A DNA stretch of 64,000 bases, taken from NCBI GenBank assembly GCA_019918135.1, contig WBZZ01002883.1, forward strand, positions 42,501 through 106,500, written 5' to 3'. The first letter of the stretch is position 1. Every line of letters begins with the position of its first letter. A program made the translations under genes and the position numbers. Below, piece after piece: positions 1 through 9,412 of this stretch. The notes under the pieces are model-generated. The model was not told the DNA's origin. It searched no databases and saw only the letters and a program-made list of their open reading frames with translations. Source of the DNA: Paulinella micropora (taxonomy: Eukaryota > Cercozoa > Imbricatea > Euglyphida > Paulinellidae).

Positions 1-78
1 TCATAGAAGCACGCTTACAGTGCTACCATTCGTTTTTTTTTATTCCACCAGCACCACGCAGTCACGCAGCGCTAATTC

Positions 79-140
79 AAGTGTAAAACTTTGTCGAGTT
101 TTAATTTAAAACAAAACTTTTTTTTGCACTTTATTGGCGC
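79..140 (+). repeat. R2 short interspersed repeat copy
   Basis: First copy of a 60-80 bp family (R2) found dozens of times between 1 and 23 kb. The pattern is AGTGTAAAACTTTGTCGAG, an A/T-rich middle, then TTTGCACTTT and TTGGCGC. The ends carry GCCAAG and CTTGGC in inverted orientation. Confidence 0.6.
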
Positions 141-230
141 AGTGGAGGCTTACCGTCTGCTACGAATCGGCCACCGGCTTGGACATCGGCTCAGAGCAGG
201 GCTTGTCCCTCTCTCTCTCTCTCTCTCTTA

Positions 231-292
231 GTTCTCAGCGCCAAGTGTAAGACCATCCAGCTTTAATAAAAAATTTGCACTTTCTTGGCGCA
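231..292 (+). repeat. R2 short interspersed repeat copy
   Basis: It begins TTCTCAGCGCCAAGTG and ends TTTGCACTTTCTTGGCGC, so the near-inverted ends are well kept. A (CT)n run at 208-228 precedes it. No gene is seen in 1-960 apart from R2 and R1 repeats and low-complexity DNA. Confidence 0.65.
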
Positions 293-374
293 CTCTCTCT
301 GTCCCCTTTCCTCTCCCACTCCCTGCTCTCAGACGGGGGGGGGGGGGTTTGTGGTGGGGGAGAGAGAAAGACAA

Positions 375-535
375 TTCGTGCTTGTTCCATGTCACGGACA
401 GGGCGCCGTCGGGAGTCATGAGGCCCTTGTCCATCTGGCACAGCGACCACCAGCGATCCATCCGCCATAGAGCCGTGCTAGAGCGCGGTGCGCAAGATCT
501 GCGGAAATATCTGCAGGAATATGACAAGTGAGAAA
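375..535 (+). repeat. R1 inverted-end repeat copy
   Basis: A copy of R1, a dispersed element of about 180 bp. Its core carries CACGGACAGGGCGCCGTCGG, CCCTTGTCCA and GCGGTGCGCAAGATCTGCGG. Complete copies have near-inverted ends: CATATTTTTC, a few bases, CTTGCGCAC at one end, and the mirror image at the other. Positions 536-775 are G-run and C-run low-complexity DNA separating this copy from the next. Confidence 0.65.
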
Positions 536-775
536 AAAAAATTGGAATGCGTTTGCACGCACAAACAAGGGAAGAGAGAGAGAGAGGGGGGGGGGGGTTA
601 GCAGGGGACAAGGGGAACAGCGGAGCGGGAGGGGACGCAGGGGGGCACACCCCTGCCACTTCTTCCCCCCCCTCTTTCTCTCCCTCCCTCCCCTTTGCCT
701 TCCCCCTTCTCCCTTCCCTCTTCCCCCTTCCCCGGTCTGTTTCTTTGGTTGTCGGGCAAAAAAATTTTTTTTTCC

Positions 776-905
776 TGATTTCATATTTTTTATATTTCCG
801 CAGATTTTGCGCACGGTGGCCGAGCCATGGCACGGACAGGACGCCGTCGAGTTCGTGAACCCTTGTCCACCTGGTACATTGACTACTGCCCGTCCATCAA
901 ACTTA
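776..905 (+). repeat. R1 copy just upstream of the F-box/LRR gene
   Basis: It starts CATATTTTTTATATTTCCGCAG, a pyrimidine-rich stretch ending in CAG that resembles a 3' splice site, and runs through TGCGCACGGTGGCCGAG and the ACGCCGTCG core. It ends about 55 bp before the ATG at 961. The position suggests that it supplies leader or promoter sequence, but this is inference. Confidence 0.6.
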
Positions 906-960
906 TAAGCAAGGAACTGTAGACGCATAAACAAAAAGGGAATTCAGTTATTTTCTGGCC

Positions 961-2442
961 ATGACTCTGAGGAGTTCAACACGACCCACTCGCGGGATCC
1001 CCCCTCTCTCGCCGCGCCTCCCTGCAGCACAGACCAGGCCACACAAAAAAACCGAACCGAACGAGCCGGCCGTCGAGCAGTCTCGCTGGCTGTTCAAACT
1101 GCCCGACAATCTCTGGCCACTGGTGAGAGACCTGGCAGGCGCAGAGGAAGCCGGCAGGTTCGCTCTCGCGTGTCGAGATTCCTTGGCTTTAGTCCAGGGG
1201 CCTGCCTTCTGGAGAAACTACAAGCAGCCACCCCGCCTAGAGTTCGCAAACGAGCAGCACCGAAGAATACTTAGGTTCTTTACTCGCGGCTGCCTCAAAG
1301 CTAAATGGCCTTTACAACAGTTGGTGCTAGAACAGCCCTACTACCAAGACCGCCAACGCTGGTCGGACTACCAGGGCTATTCCCTAGACAGAATTACGAT
1401 AGAAACCTTGATCTTGGAGGGCGAATGGCACTCTGATCGATTGTGGCAAGAAAATAAGGCCCTGGACGAGTTTGGTTGCATCCACAACCTAGTGGCAAGA
1501 GGCAGCACCAACATCTGCCTGTCTCTGCGTGACAGCCGGCACACCCGGACTCTTCAGTCACTCGTGATTTCGCGCCAAAGCGTCCAAGACAAAAACCTCC
1601 GGGCTTTGCAGGAGCTGCAGCAATTAGAGAACCTGGCGCTTCACCAGTGTGATCAGATTACAGACAGAGGGCTGGCACACCTATGCTCGATGCCTAAACT
1701 CAAGAAACTCTGCCTAGCCTCTTGCGGCCAAATCAATGGCTCCGGCCTGCAGAACCTGCAGATCACGGGGCTGACATTGCGCAAATTACCTACGAGCGTC
1801 CTTCAGCAACTGCCTTCGCTTGCGAAGCTACAGGAGCTGGACTTGTTAGATTTTGGGCCCCTCTCAGCACCTGAAATAAGGGCGCTTAATAAAAACCTCA
1901 CACAGCTCAGGCTAGCTCTTGACCGTGACTTTTCGGATGAGCTGCTTGACGAAATAGTCGGCTTGCAGGGCCTGCAGGCCCTGTGCCTATCAGAGTGTAA
2001 AGGCATCACCCTGCGGGGCTTGGCTAAATTGCAGCGCTGCCCCGCGCTCCAAGAACTGCGTTTGGGACAGGCCAATCTATTTGCAGACCTCAATGTACTG
2101 CATGCGTTTCGCTCGCTTCGCGCTTTGAAACTGTCGCGCTGTGGAATTCCAATCAGTACAAATATATTTAGGAGCTTACCTACGGGACTCGCAGGCTGCA
2201 AGAGCCTACAACGGCTAGTGTTAAGGTTATACCTCATAACCGACTCGATTCTCTCCGAGTTAAAGCAGTGTCATAGGCTGCAAGAACTAGAATTTAATTG
2301 GTGCTGTTTCAATGCAGACATTGCCGAGCTGAGGCATTGCCGAGCGTTGCGGAAGGTTACGTTCAGCGAGTACGGAATTCCGCCAGAAGAGATGTTGCAT
2401 CGGCTTAAGCAGGCCAGGCCCGGTTTGCAAGTCAAACAATAG
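961..2442 (+). CDS. F-box-like leucine-rich repeat protein
   Basis: Intact 493-codon intronless frame with a normal ATG and a TAG stop. Residues about 43-90 look like an F-box (LPDNLW near 47, then a hydrophobic helix ending ALACRDS, and FWRNY). From about 190 to 480 there is a run of irregular LRRs of the RNI/AMN1 kind (L-x-x-L-x-L-x-x-C-x-x-I-x-x-x-G-L), for example near LALHQCDQITDRGLAHL. In this family the F-box binds Skp1 in an SCF ubiquitin ligase and the LRRs hold the substrate, which would make this a substrate adaptor; the substrate is unknown. Clean coding in a region of decayed genes suggests that it is functional. An R1 repeat ends 55 bp upstream. The fold call is firm; the F-box call is moderate. 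Confidence 0.8.
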   Translation: MTLRSSTRPTRGIPPLSPRLPAAQTRPHKKTEPNEPAVEQSRWLFKLPDNLWPLVRDLAGAEEAGRFALACRDSLALVQGPAFWRNYKQPPRLEFANEQHRRILRFFTRGCLKAKWPLQQLVLEQPYYQDRQRWSDYQGYSLDRITIETLILEGEWHSDRLWQENKALDEFGCIHNLVARGSTNICLSLRDSRHTRTLQSLVISRQSVQDKNLRALQELQQLENLALHQCDQITDRGLAHLCSMPKLKKLCLASCGQINGSGLQNLQITGLTLRKLPTSVLQQLPSLAKLQELDLLDFGPLSAPEIRALNKNLTQLRLALDRDFSDELLDEIVGLQGLQALCLSECKGITLRGLAKLQRCPALQELRLGQANLFADLNVLHAFRSLRALKLSRCGIPISTNIFRSLPTGLAGCKSLQRLVLRLYLITDSILSELKQCHRLQELEFNWCCFNADIAELRHCRALRKVTFSEYGIPPEEMLHRLKQARPGLQVKQ

Positions 2443-2520
2443 TTTTTTTAAAAAGAGGCTGAGGAAAGAGAAGAAGAAAATGGTGATGTTTTGCTACGCG
2501 CAGCAGCTGTCACCAATAAT

Positions 2521-3345
2521 TCAATAAATAGGCCATTTCTCTTGTGCCAACTCGATCACGGGTTGCAAACTTTCCTCTAACGACGGTCTGACTGTACGTA
2601 TACGTCGAAGGGTCACTAGAAAGAAATACGCCATATTCTTCCCGGATTCACGCCGCCAATCATCGCCATCGTACCATCGATGTTTAGGAATCCATTTGAA
2701 TTCCAAGTAACTTTTAGCGCGTGCCTCAAAGTCGGGTGGTGGAAACACGGGCGAATCCCATTTCTTCAGAATATTTAGCATCTCCTCTCCGTCCCCTGTC
2801 GCTACTTCCTCCCCTGTCGCGCTCTTTGTATCCTTTCGTATCGTACAGTCTTCTAAAGGTTTTATCATGGATACCACTTGCTGCCTCTGCTCTGGTGTAA
2901 TTCGCTGTATTTCTGTAGCTCGTCCCGCCTTCGCTTGAAGCATCCTTACCCGAGCCGAGTACTGATCTACCTGCTGCTGCAGCAAGCTTAAATCTTTTAG
3001 TTGTTTCTCGACTCTTGCTTCTGCTAGTTGTACGGATTCGTTCCGTAGGGCCCAGCGCAGTTGCTCTTTTTCTTGCTCCAGACGTTTTGTTGCTTGTTGG
3101 ATTTTGGTAGATTGAGACTTGATGCCATCTTGAATTTCGTTCATGTTGGCCATCTCAATTGCTACAGACATGGGTTCTGGTGTAATTACCGAAATCTGAC
3201 GCGTCTTTTCTGCTAACTCAATCGGCGCTTTTTGCCAATCGTTGTTCAACTTGTCAATAGAAAATTCGTAGGAGATCACGACAGGTTGTCCGTCATCTTT
3301 GACGAATCGACTGGATTTATCCCACGTAGCAAATTTTGTGTGCAT
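2521..3345 (-). CDS. Coiled-coil protein of unknown function
   Basis: A 274-aa intronless frame read from the ATG at 3345 (start MHTKFATWDKSS). The frame stays open upstream into repeat R1, so I chose this Met because the sequence before it is repeat-derived. Residues about 85-160 are rich in E, K, Q and L with heptad spacing (around QQATKRLEQEKEQLRWAL), giving a clear coiled coil. The C-terminal part is mixed and ends EKWPIY. No enzyme motif, signal peptide or membrane segment is seen. It converges with the F-box/LRR gene, and the two stop codons are 80 bp apart. The family is not recognised. Long open frame and good amino-acid make-up argue for a real host gene. Confidence 0.65.
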   Translation of the reverse strand: MHTKFATWDKSSRFVKDDGQPVVISYEFSIDKLNNDWQKAPIELAEKTRQISVITPEPMSVAIEMANMNEIQDGIKSQSTKIQQATKRLEQEKEQLRWALRNESVQLAEARVEKQLKDLSLLQQQVDQYSARVRMLQAKAGRATEIQRITPEQRQQVVSMIKPLEDCTIRKDTKSATGEEVATGDGEEMLNILKKWDSPVFPPPDFEARAKSYLEFKWIPKHRWYDGDDWRRESGKNMAYFFLVTLRRIRTVRPSLEESLQPVIELAQEKWPIY

Positions 3346-3357
3346 GGGTATTTTTTC

Positions 3358-3435
3358 GCGACGTACTTTGCCGCAGGGCTGCGCTGGAGCACGGTGCGCA
3401 AGATCTGCGGAAATAGGAAAAATGTGAAAAGTAGA
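3358..3435 (+). repeat. R1 part-copy upstream of the coiled-coil gene
   Basis: It carries GCGCTGGAGCACGGTGCGCAAG, then ATCTGCGGAAATAGG and AAAATGTGAAAAG. Read on the minus strand it ends TTTCCGCAGATCTTGCGCAC, lying 15-90 bp before the ATG at 3345. This is the second case of R1 lying just 5' of an intact gene. Confidence 0.6.
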
Positions 3436-3706
3436 AGAAAAAAATTTGGGATGCAGAGGAGAACGGGGGTGGGAGCACTCCCCCCCCCTCTTTGCCACCC
3501 CCCTCCCCCTTGCCCGTCCTTTGGTTGTCGGGCAACGCAGAAAAGAAAAGAAGTGTATGACCGTAATAAAGGCTCTGCGTGGCTTTATACAAAAGGTCAA
3601 AGCCCTAGCTTTGCGTCTGAATGTAAAGAAATTACCCCCGGCCGCTGCCTTTATAGTCATACGAAATGCCATTTATCCGACAAACCCAGCCTAGCTAAAG
3701 CTACGC

Positions 3707-4060
3707 GTGCAAGAGTATTTCGTGCGCCAAGGCATACGACAGGTTATGTACAAGCTAGGGCACGAGCTCGAAAGGGCGTTGGGGCAGGCGCTGTGGAATT
3801 CAAAGACACAATATCCGCACCCTGGGTACATTTGCCGCAAAGCCTGCTCGCTAGCGCGAGAGCAAACAATCACATTTCATAATGAGACACTGCTAACTTG
3901 CATAGTCATGCTGGAAGATTACCTGCTCAACTTGTTCTGGCCTGTGGCACGGCTTGTTGACTACGTGCAGCGAAACGCGGACACCAAGCCTGACGTTTTG
4001 GCACGCCTTATCACCAACAAACTGTATCCTACGAAATTACAGAGACAACAAAAAAGTTAG
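3707..4060 (+). CDS. Unrecognised coding fragment (3' part of a gene?)
   Basis: Open frame of about 117 codons whose first ATG is near 3746; before it the frame opens without an ATG, so this may be a last exon or a broken gene. The protein is helix-rich with a basic C-terminus ending KLYPTKLQRQQKS. A weakly histone-fold-like helix pattern (MLEDYLLNLFWPVARLVDY) was noted but is not strong enough to name it. A short open frame at 3542-3694 with coding-like content (KALRGFIQKVKALALRLN) lies just upstream in another frame and may belong to the same gene. No family was recognised. Confidence 0.35.
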   Translation: MQEYFVRQGIRQVMYKLGHELERALGQALWNSKTQYPHPGYICRKACSLAREQTITFHNETLLTCIVMLEDYLLNLFWPVARLVDYVQRNADTKPDVLARLITNKLYPTKLQRQQKS

Positions 4061-4747
4061 ACCCCCAAAACTAGAAGCGCCAAGAAGATAATTAAGATAA
4101 GTTTTATTAATTACTAAACAATTAACATGGCGGGGAGACTGTCAGGCTCTGAATAAAAAAAATGTTCTTGACTTTTGGTTTATTGTCTCGGGCAATCCCT
4201 CGCAAGGTCTTAACTTTTTTCTGCTCTCACCGTCCTCTTCTGGCCGACAAAGCTGTCTTACGGTCCAAGGCCGCGTGCAAGCAAAGCAGCAACGACACGC
4301 GCGCCCCCCGCCCTGCGATGCCGATCTCCGCAGGCTTGGCTCAGAGCCTGCAAGTCTGTGCAGCCCAGGCTCAGCGCCAGGTGCTGATATTAAAGTACGC
4401 CGTCTCGGTCGAACGCCGCCATCTCTGTCTCGCTCTCACCTCTTTCCCTCTCTTTATGTTCCATCAATTCTGGCCGCCCTTGTACTGTCTCGGGGACTGA
4501 ACCGCGGAGCTAAGTCTGCGGCGTAAATTAGGGGCACTGGACTCTACCGTACTGGAGTCTGGAGTCTCACGCGGCATTTTGTTCAGCTTAATCAACAAAT
4601 CGAGTTGCCGCCGCCACGGAACTACCGGCCTATCTCTTTTTGTATATCAGCAGCCTTTTGATATTCTTGTTCAGTATGCTGCGCCCGGCAAATGGTTTCA
4701 CTTCATCGTGCCGACCTGCAAAAGACATGTAACTACTGGATTTTGGC
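4061..4747. other. Gene-free stretch
   Basis: Mixed-composition DNA between the fragment above and a segmental duplication. A few short frames (4162-4500) lack coding character. No repeat family was recognised and no function is proposed. Confidence 0.4.
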
Positions 4748-4934
4748 GCACGAATCGGCAATACTTTATTTAGTTCATCCTGAGCTATCACAATCGGCCA
4801 GCAAAGCACGGTCGACTTTTTAATTAAAAAAATTAAATACGTTCTTTGCGCGCTTCTTCGCTTGGGCCCGAACCCGGCTGAAAAAAAGCAGCTCTACCTC
4901 AAAAAACATGCAAAGCGCGCCAAAGCTTTTTTTG
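4748..4934 (+). repeat. Segmental duplication, copy 1
   Basis: It starts GCGCACGAATCGGCAATACT and matches 8111-8360 closely: the same CATCCTGAGCTATCACAATC, GCACGGTCGACTTTTTAATT and GTTCTTTGCGCGCTTCT blocks. In both places it leads straight into an R4 repeat, so the duplicated unit is at least 500 bp. Confidence 0.7.
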
Positions 4935-5324
4935 GGGGGGGAAACAACCGTAAGCGCCAAATTGGCGCCAAAATCTACTTGCGCGAAAGAAAATCCCACA
5001 CAGACGCCCGGCTGGGCTGCCGTGAGGAAGACCTGTTGTAGCCCTCCCTCTCACTTGCGTCGCCCCTCTCACTTGTGTCGCCCCGCTCACTTGCGTCGCC
5101 CCGCTCTGTCACTCCCCTACCGCTAGGGAAGGGGGGAGGCAAGAGAGTCGAAAAAACATTTCGTGCGAGTAAAAAAAAAAGGCGTACCGTTTCTCTCCGC
5201 GGGAAAACGTCCGGTTTTTCTGTTAACCTCCGGGACGGCCGGTTCATTTGGCGCTAAATTGTGCCGCCGGGGGGGGGTAGGGCATGTGATACGGTTGAAA
5301 AAGGCAGTGCATCTTAGACTTCCC
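4935..5324 (+). repeat. R4 repeat, tandem copy A
   Basis: R4 is a unit of about 390-420 bp. It opens with GTAAGCGCCAAATTGGCGCC, runs into a 15-18 bp minisatellite (CTCACTTGCGTCGCCCC) and then GAAAAAACATTTCGTGCGAG, and closes with CGGCCGGTTCATTTGGCGC. The TTTGGCGC/GGCGCCAAA words at both ends resemble E2F sites. Frames through it are not coding. Confidence 0.7.
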
Positions 5325-5742
5325 GGGGAAACGGCCGTAAGTGCCAATTTGGCGCCAAGGCCTACTTGCGCAAAAAAAAATCCCACACAGACGCCCGGCT
5401 GGGCTGCCGTGAGGAAGACGTCCTCCCCCTCCCTCTCACTTGCGTCGTCCCTCTCACTTGTGTCGCCCCGCTCAATTACGTCGCCCCGCTCACTTACGTC
5501 GCCCCTCTCACTTTCGTCGCCCCGCTCTGTCACTCCCCTACCGCTAGGGAAGGGGGGAGACAAGAGAGTCGAAAAAACATTTCGTGCAAGCAAAAAAAAG
5601 GCGTACCGTTTCTCTCCGCGGGAAAACGCCCGGTTTTTCTGTTAACCTTCGGGACGGCCGGTTCATTTGGCGCTAAATTGTGCCGCCCGAGGGGGGTAGG
5701 GCGTGTGATACGGTCGAAAAAGGCAGTGCATCTTAGACTTCC
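5325..5742 (+). repeat. R4 repeat, tandem copy B
   Basis: A second head-to-tail unit, about 418 bp to the next start, with six minisatellite monomers. It begins ACGGCCGTAAGTGCCAATTT and is very close to copy C. Confidence 0.7.
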
Positions 5743-6135
5743 CGGGGAAACGGCCGTAAGTGCCAATTTGGCGCCAAGGCCTACTTGCGCGAAAGAAAAT
5801 CCCACACAGACGCCCGGCTGGGCTGCCGTGAGGAAGACGTCCTCCCCCTCCCTCTCACTTGCGTCGCCCCGCTCACTTGCGTCGCCCCGCTCACTTTCGT
5901 CGCCCCTCTCACTTTCGTCGCCCCGCTCTGTCACTCCCCTACCGCCAGGGAAGGGGAGAAGGGGGGAGGCAAGAGGGCCGAAAAAACATTTCGTGCGGGT
6001 AAAAAAAAAGGCGTACCGTTTCTCTCCGCGGGAAAACGCCCGGTTTCTCTGCTAGCCCCCGGAACGGCCGGTTCATTTGGCGCCAGATTGTGCCGTCCGG
6101 TGGGGCTAGGGCGCGTGATATGGCCGAAAAAAGGG
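5743..6135 (+). repeat. R4 repeat, tandem copy C
   Basis: Third tandem unit. Its minisatellite has five monomers. It ends at the GTGCCGTCCGGTGGGGCTAG and GTGATATGGCCG junction sequence that is also found between copies A and B. Confidence 0.7.
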
Positions 6136-6640
6136 CAGTACTGCCAAAAATGTCGGGAAACGCTGCCTTTTCCGGTTGTTTTCTCGTCTCCTCTCTCGGC
6201 CCAAACACAATGAGCTGGGCTTTGGACAGAAACCAACTGGTCGAGCACTCTTGCTGGCTGCTGCTTGTGATTACCAGACTACATCTGGCCGCTGGTTAGA
6301 GACACCTGAATGATCGTAACAGTGCCGCCGGACGCCAAGACTCGGTGCTCGTTAACAGTGTCGTAAGAGGACTCCCTGCGAGCAATTTGCCGTGCCTGAC
6401 CTGATTAAGATCGAAAAGGTTCCCACAAAAGCCAGCCGCAGCCTGCCGCCCAAAAGCTGCGCTCGCACGCTACTGGCGTGCTTCGCCGGTGTACAAAAAA
6501 AAATTTAATAAAATCCTTGAAATGTTTTAAGACGCTGAAGCGCAACTTGTACCAGCAAGGTCAAAGGGGTCGAGGCAGGGTAAGGGAAAAGGGAACGGAG
6601 AGGAGCAGAGAAGGAGGATTCTTTTTTTTCTTTTGCCCCC
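6136..6640. other. Gene-free stretch
   Basis: No convincing gene. It contains the phrase AAAAGCTGCGCTCGCACGCT near 6453, which is shared with repeat R5 at 16.6-17.9 kb and shows relatedness. Otherwise unremarkable. Confidence 0.4.
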
Positions 6641-6644
6641 TCAT

Positions 6645-6850
6645 ATTTTTCATATTCCCGCAAAATCTTGTGCACGGTGGCCGAGCCATGGCACTGACAA
6701 GACATCGTCGGGGGCCGTATAGCCGAAAAAGGCAAAGGGGTGTCAAGAATGTGGCATTTTTTTTATTAAAGCTCAACAAAGTTTTTACACTTGGCACTGA
6801 GGACCTTGTCCACCTAGTACATTGACCACCGCCCATCCATCCGCCGCAGC
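6645..6850 (+). repeat. R1 copy with an R2 copy inside
   Basis: An R1 beginning (CATATTTTTCATATTCCCGC, then TGTGCACGGTGGCCGAG) runs to about 6720. A reversed R2 copy at about 6755-6805 (TTTTTACACTTGGCACTGAG) follows, and R1 core sequence resumes at 6800-6850 (CATTGACCACCGCCCATCC). It looks like R2 inserted into R1. Confidence 0.5.
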
Positions 6851-6853
6851 CAC

Positions 6854-6876
6854 CCTGAGCCCGGGGGGCTCAAAGA
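6854..6876. repeat. R3 GAGCCC hairpin
   Basis: CTGAGCCCGGGGGGCTCAAAG. R3 is a short palindrome built from GAGCCC and GGGCTC half-sites that recurs at least 13 times in 6.8-22.4 kb. A companion copy lies at 7052-7072. Between 6,877 and 7,240 only G/C-run DNA is seen. Confidence 0.6.
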
Positions 6877-7244
6877 GCAGGGGCAGAACTCAGAACTGAA
6901 ACAAAACCAAAAAGATGCCACTGAGCCCATGCCGGAGCGCCCCCCCCTTCCATCTGTCGGGTCCGATTTGGGGGGGGGGCCGCCCCCCCCCTTTGGCGCT
7001 CCCCCCCCCGTATGCAAAAATCCTTTCTGCCACCCTCCCCTCTTCTCTCCCCTGAGCCCAGGGGGCTCAAGGAGCAGGGAAAGGGGGAGGAAAAGGGCGC
7101 CGAAGCTACAAAAAAATAAATACATGAAACGCCTCCACTAAGCCCCTCCCCCACCCCCCCTTATCTCTCCCTGTCTAAATTTTCAGACGGAGAGGGGGGC
7201 TAAGACAATCCGTGCTCCTCCCCCCCCCCCTGCTCCTTCCCTCT

Positions 7245-7313
7245 CTTAGTTCTGAACGCCAAGTGCAAGACCGTCGAACTTTAATAAAAAATTCATCACC
7301 TTCTTGGCGCCTC
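7245..7313 (+). repeat. R2 copy
   Basis: TAGTTCTGAACGCCAAGTGC at the start and CACCTTCTTGGCGCC at the end, with the family's GTCGAACTTTAATAAAAAAT middle. Confidence 0.6.
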
Positions 7314-7449
7314 TCCCCCCCGGGCTCAGGGGGCTCCATTTTCCGCGAGTTTTTTGGGGGGGGAGGGCCGCCCTCTTCCCTCAGGCTAGGCGACTTCGCG
7401 GCCCACACGGGCCAAGAGTGTTGCAAAACAGAACCCTGCCCTGTGGCAT

Positions 7450-8009
7450 GACCAGCTACGACAATGGCTTGACGTGGAAAGTCTCGACGAGCCTGGCCGC
7501 GTACGCTTCTTGGAAAAAGCGGAGCAGCAAGTTCCGGGCAACGCCATGACTACCTACGTTTTAGCGCAAATGTACTGGCGGAATAAGGGACGTTCGCGGG
7601 CGCTAGTGACGTTGCGACGCGCGCCGCCAGCCGCGCGGCGGCGAGCTGGCTACATAGCTCCACCTTCAGTCCCGCAGACCTGACAGCAGAAGAAACGAAG
7701 CGCGCTACAGCGCATTGCGAGCGCCTGGCAGCCGCCGGCGATGCGTACGCGCAGGGCATCCTGGGGCTCTACGTGTGCGGGCCCGACAAACTCCGTTGGC
7801 TGCGCTTGTCCGCGAGCGGCGAGAACCATGGCTTGAGTTTTAACGTGCGCTGGCAGCTGGGCGTGGACTTGTGGATGTCGGCTGCCAGCGCTGCAACCGA
7901 GGCGGAACGCACCTTGCTGCAGCTAGAAGCGATGCAATACTTCGAGCAAGTAGCGAGCGAGCGTACATGGCTGGCCCGGAATAGCCTGGGCAGCCCGCCC
8001 ACCATCTAA
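7450..8009 (+). pseudogene. Sel1/TPR-like host protein, frame-disrupted
   Basis: Coding character runs from about 7450 to the TAA at 8009 but changes frame near 7620, at the GC-rich GCGCGCCGCCAGCCGCGCGG stretch. The first part holds MTTYVLAQMYWRNKG. The second holds GDAYAQGILGLYVCG, then LRWLRLSASGENHGLSFN and VRWQLGVDLW. The small-residue and aromatic spacing (A-Y-A-Q-G-x-L-G-x-Y, then A-x-x-G) is that of Sel1-like TPR repeats, helical scaffolds for protein binding. One indel, real or a sequencing error in the GC run, would explain the frame change. No intron signal is evident. The Sel1 assignment is moderate. Confidence 0.45.
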
Positions 8010-8110
8010 GACACGAAGAGAACTGTCAAGAGTTGTTTTAATTAACATTTGTAACATTTCTATCGCCCACTTGCGGCTCGTGTTTCAGGTCAAAGGATGT
8101 ATTGGCAAAA

Positions 8111-8369
8111 GTGCACGAATCGGCAATACTTTGTTTAGCTCATCCTGAGCTATCACAATCGTCTCCCGCGTTCAGATCGGCCAGCAAAGCACGGTCGACT
8201 TTTTAATTAAAAAAATTGAATACGTTCTTTGCGCGCTTCTCCGCTCGGGCCCGTGGTACAGCTGAAAAGAAGCAGCTCTGCCTCAAGAAACATGAAAAGC
8301 ACTGCCTTTTCCGGGCGTATCACAGTCGTGCAAAAACTTAGCACCAAACCTTTTTTTGGGGGGGGGAGG
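8111..8369 (+). repeat. Segmental duplication, copy 2
   Basis: Counterpart of 4748-4934, sharing GCACGAATCGGCAATACTTT and the sequence up to the G-run before R4. It differs by several short indels, so it is not a very recent copy. Confidence 0.7.
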
Positions 8370-8745
8370 GAAACAACCGTAAGCGCCAATTTGGCGCCAA
8401 GGCCTACTTGCGCAAAAGAAAATCCCGCACAGACGCTCGGCTGGGCTGCCGTGAGGAAGACGTCCCCCCCCTCCCTCTCACTTGCGTCGCCCCTCTCACC
8501 TGCGTCGCCCCTCTCACTTGCGTCGCCCCGCTCACTTTCGTCGTCCCGTTTTGTCACTCCTCTACCGCCAGGGAAGGGGAGAAGGGGGGGAGGCAAGAGG
8601 GTCGAAAAAACATTTCGTGCGAGCAAAAAAAAAGGCGTACTGTTGCTCTCCGCGGGGAAACGTCCGGTTTCTCTGCTAGCCTCCGGAACGGCCGGTTCAT
8701 TCGGCGCAAAGTTGTGCCGTCCGTTCAGAGGGCAGGGTGCATAAT
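8370..8745 (+). repeat. R4 repeat, copy D
   Basis: A single R4 unit: ACCGTAAGCGCCAATTTGGC at the start, four to five minisatellite monomers, and CGGCCGGTTCATTCGGCGC near the end. It lies 2.2 kb from the tandem array in the same orientation. Confidence 0.7.
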
Positions 8746-8824
8746 ATGGCCGAAAATGTCGGGGACGCTGTTGCTGCCTTCGCTAAAAGCACCATCAAGA
8801 AAATACCACTCCCCTGCCTCTCCT

Positions 8825-8900
8825 AGTTCTCAGTGCTAAGTGTAAGACTTTGTCGAGTTTTAATTAAAAAAAAACTTTTTTCTTTCATTTTCTTGGCGCC
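8825..8900 (+). repeat. R2 copy
   Basis: TAGTTCTCAGTGCTAAGTGT at the start, GACTTTGTCGAGTTTTAATT in the middle and TTTTCTTGGCGCC at the end; one of the clearest copies. Confidence 0.65.
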
Positions 8901-8935
8901 CCACTCTTGGGACCCATGCCTCTTCCCTCTCTCTC

Positions 8936-9290
8936 CAGCTTTAATAACAAAGTTTCGCACTTTCCTAGGAGAAAGATGCGTCCACTGTTTTTCTCGCACG
9001 GGGCCGGGTTGCTGGCGCGACAGGACCTAGCACCGCTGCTGCGGACGTCGAGAAGCCTGGCAACAGCAGCTTCGTGCCTACCTTTTGCCGCAGCGGTGGC
9101 TGACGCTGGCCCTTTCCCTGGTTCCGCCACGTCACGCATCTGCCTGGACAGCATTTCGGAACGGCCCAACTTCGAACGCATCGCGCGGCCGACCTTGGAG
9201 GCCCTGCGCCTGTTCGCAAGACCGGGCGCGCTCGGCGCCCAAGAGTTTTCTTTCCACAGCTTCCGGCTCCAATCCTATCTGATGGGGGGG
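8936..9290 (+). other. Possible decayed host gene fragment
   Basis: GC-rich, frame-open stretch behind an R2 remnant. On the plus strand it reads LARQDLAPLLRTSRSLATAA, then a long Ala/Arg/Leu-rich tail. The first part faintly recalls an F-box helix. Several frames are open, as expected in GC-rich DNA, so coding is not proven. Confidence 0.2.
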
Positions 9291-9384
9291 GGGGGCGCCC
9301 GTCATTGGGATGGCTTAGCTGAGGCGTTGCATTTTTTGGTAGCCTCTGCGCTCTCCCCCTCCCCCCTTGCCCTTCCCCTGTTCT

Positions 9385-9412
9385 TTGAGCCCCCCGGGCT
9401 CAGGGGGCTCAA
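9385..9412. repeat. R3 GAGCCC hairpin
   Basis: TTGAGCCCCCCGGGCTCAGG followed by GGGCTCAA: an 8-bp GAGCCCCC stem that can also pair with an inner GGGCTC. It is followed by G-run/C-run DNA to 9480. Confidence 0.65.

Noticed and set aside
228-934. Several overlapping open frames of 60-200 codons.
   Set aside because: They cross G-runs, C-runs and R1/R2 repeats and have Pro/Arg/Gly-rich low-complexity translations.
4935-6135. A CRISPR-like array (short repeats with regular spacing).
   Set aside because: The 15-18 bp monomers are directly tandem without unique spacers, inside a larger dispersed repeat of a eukaryotic genome.
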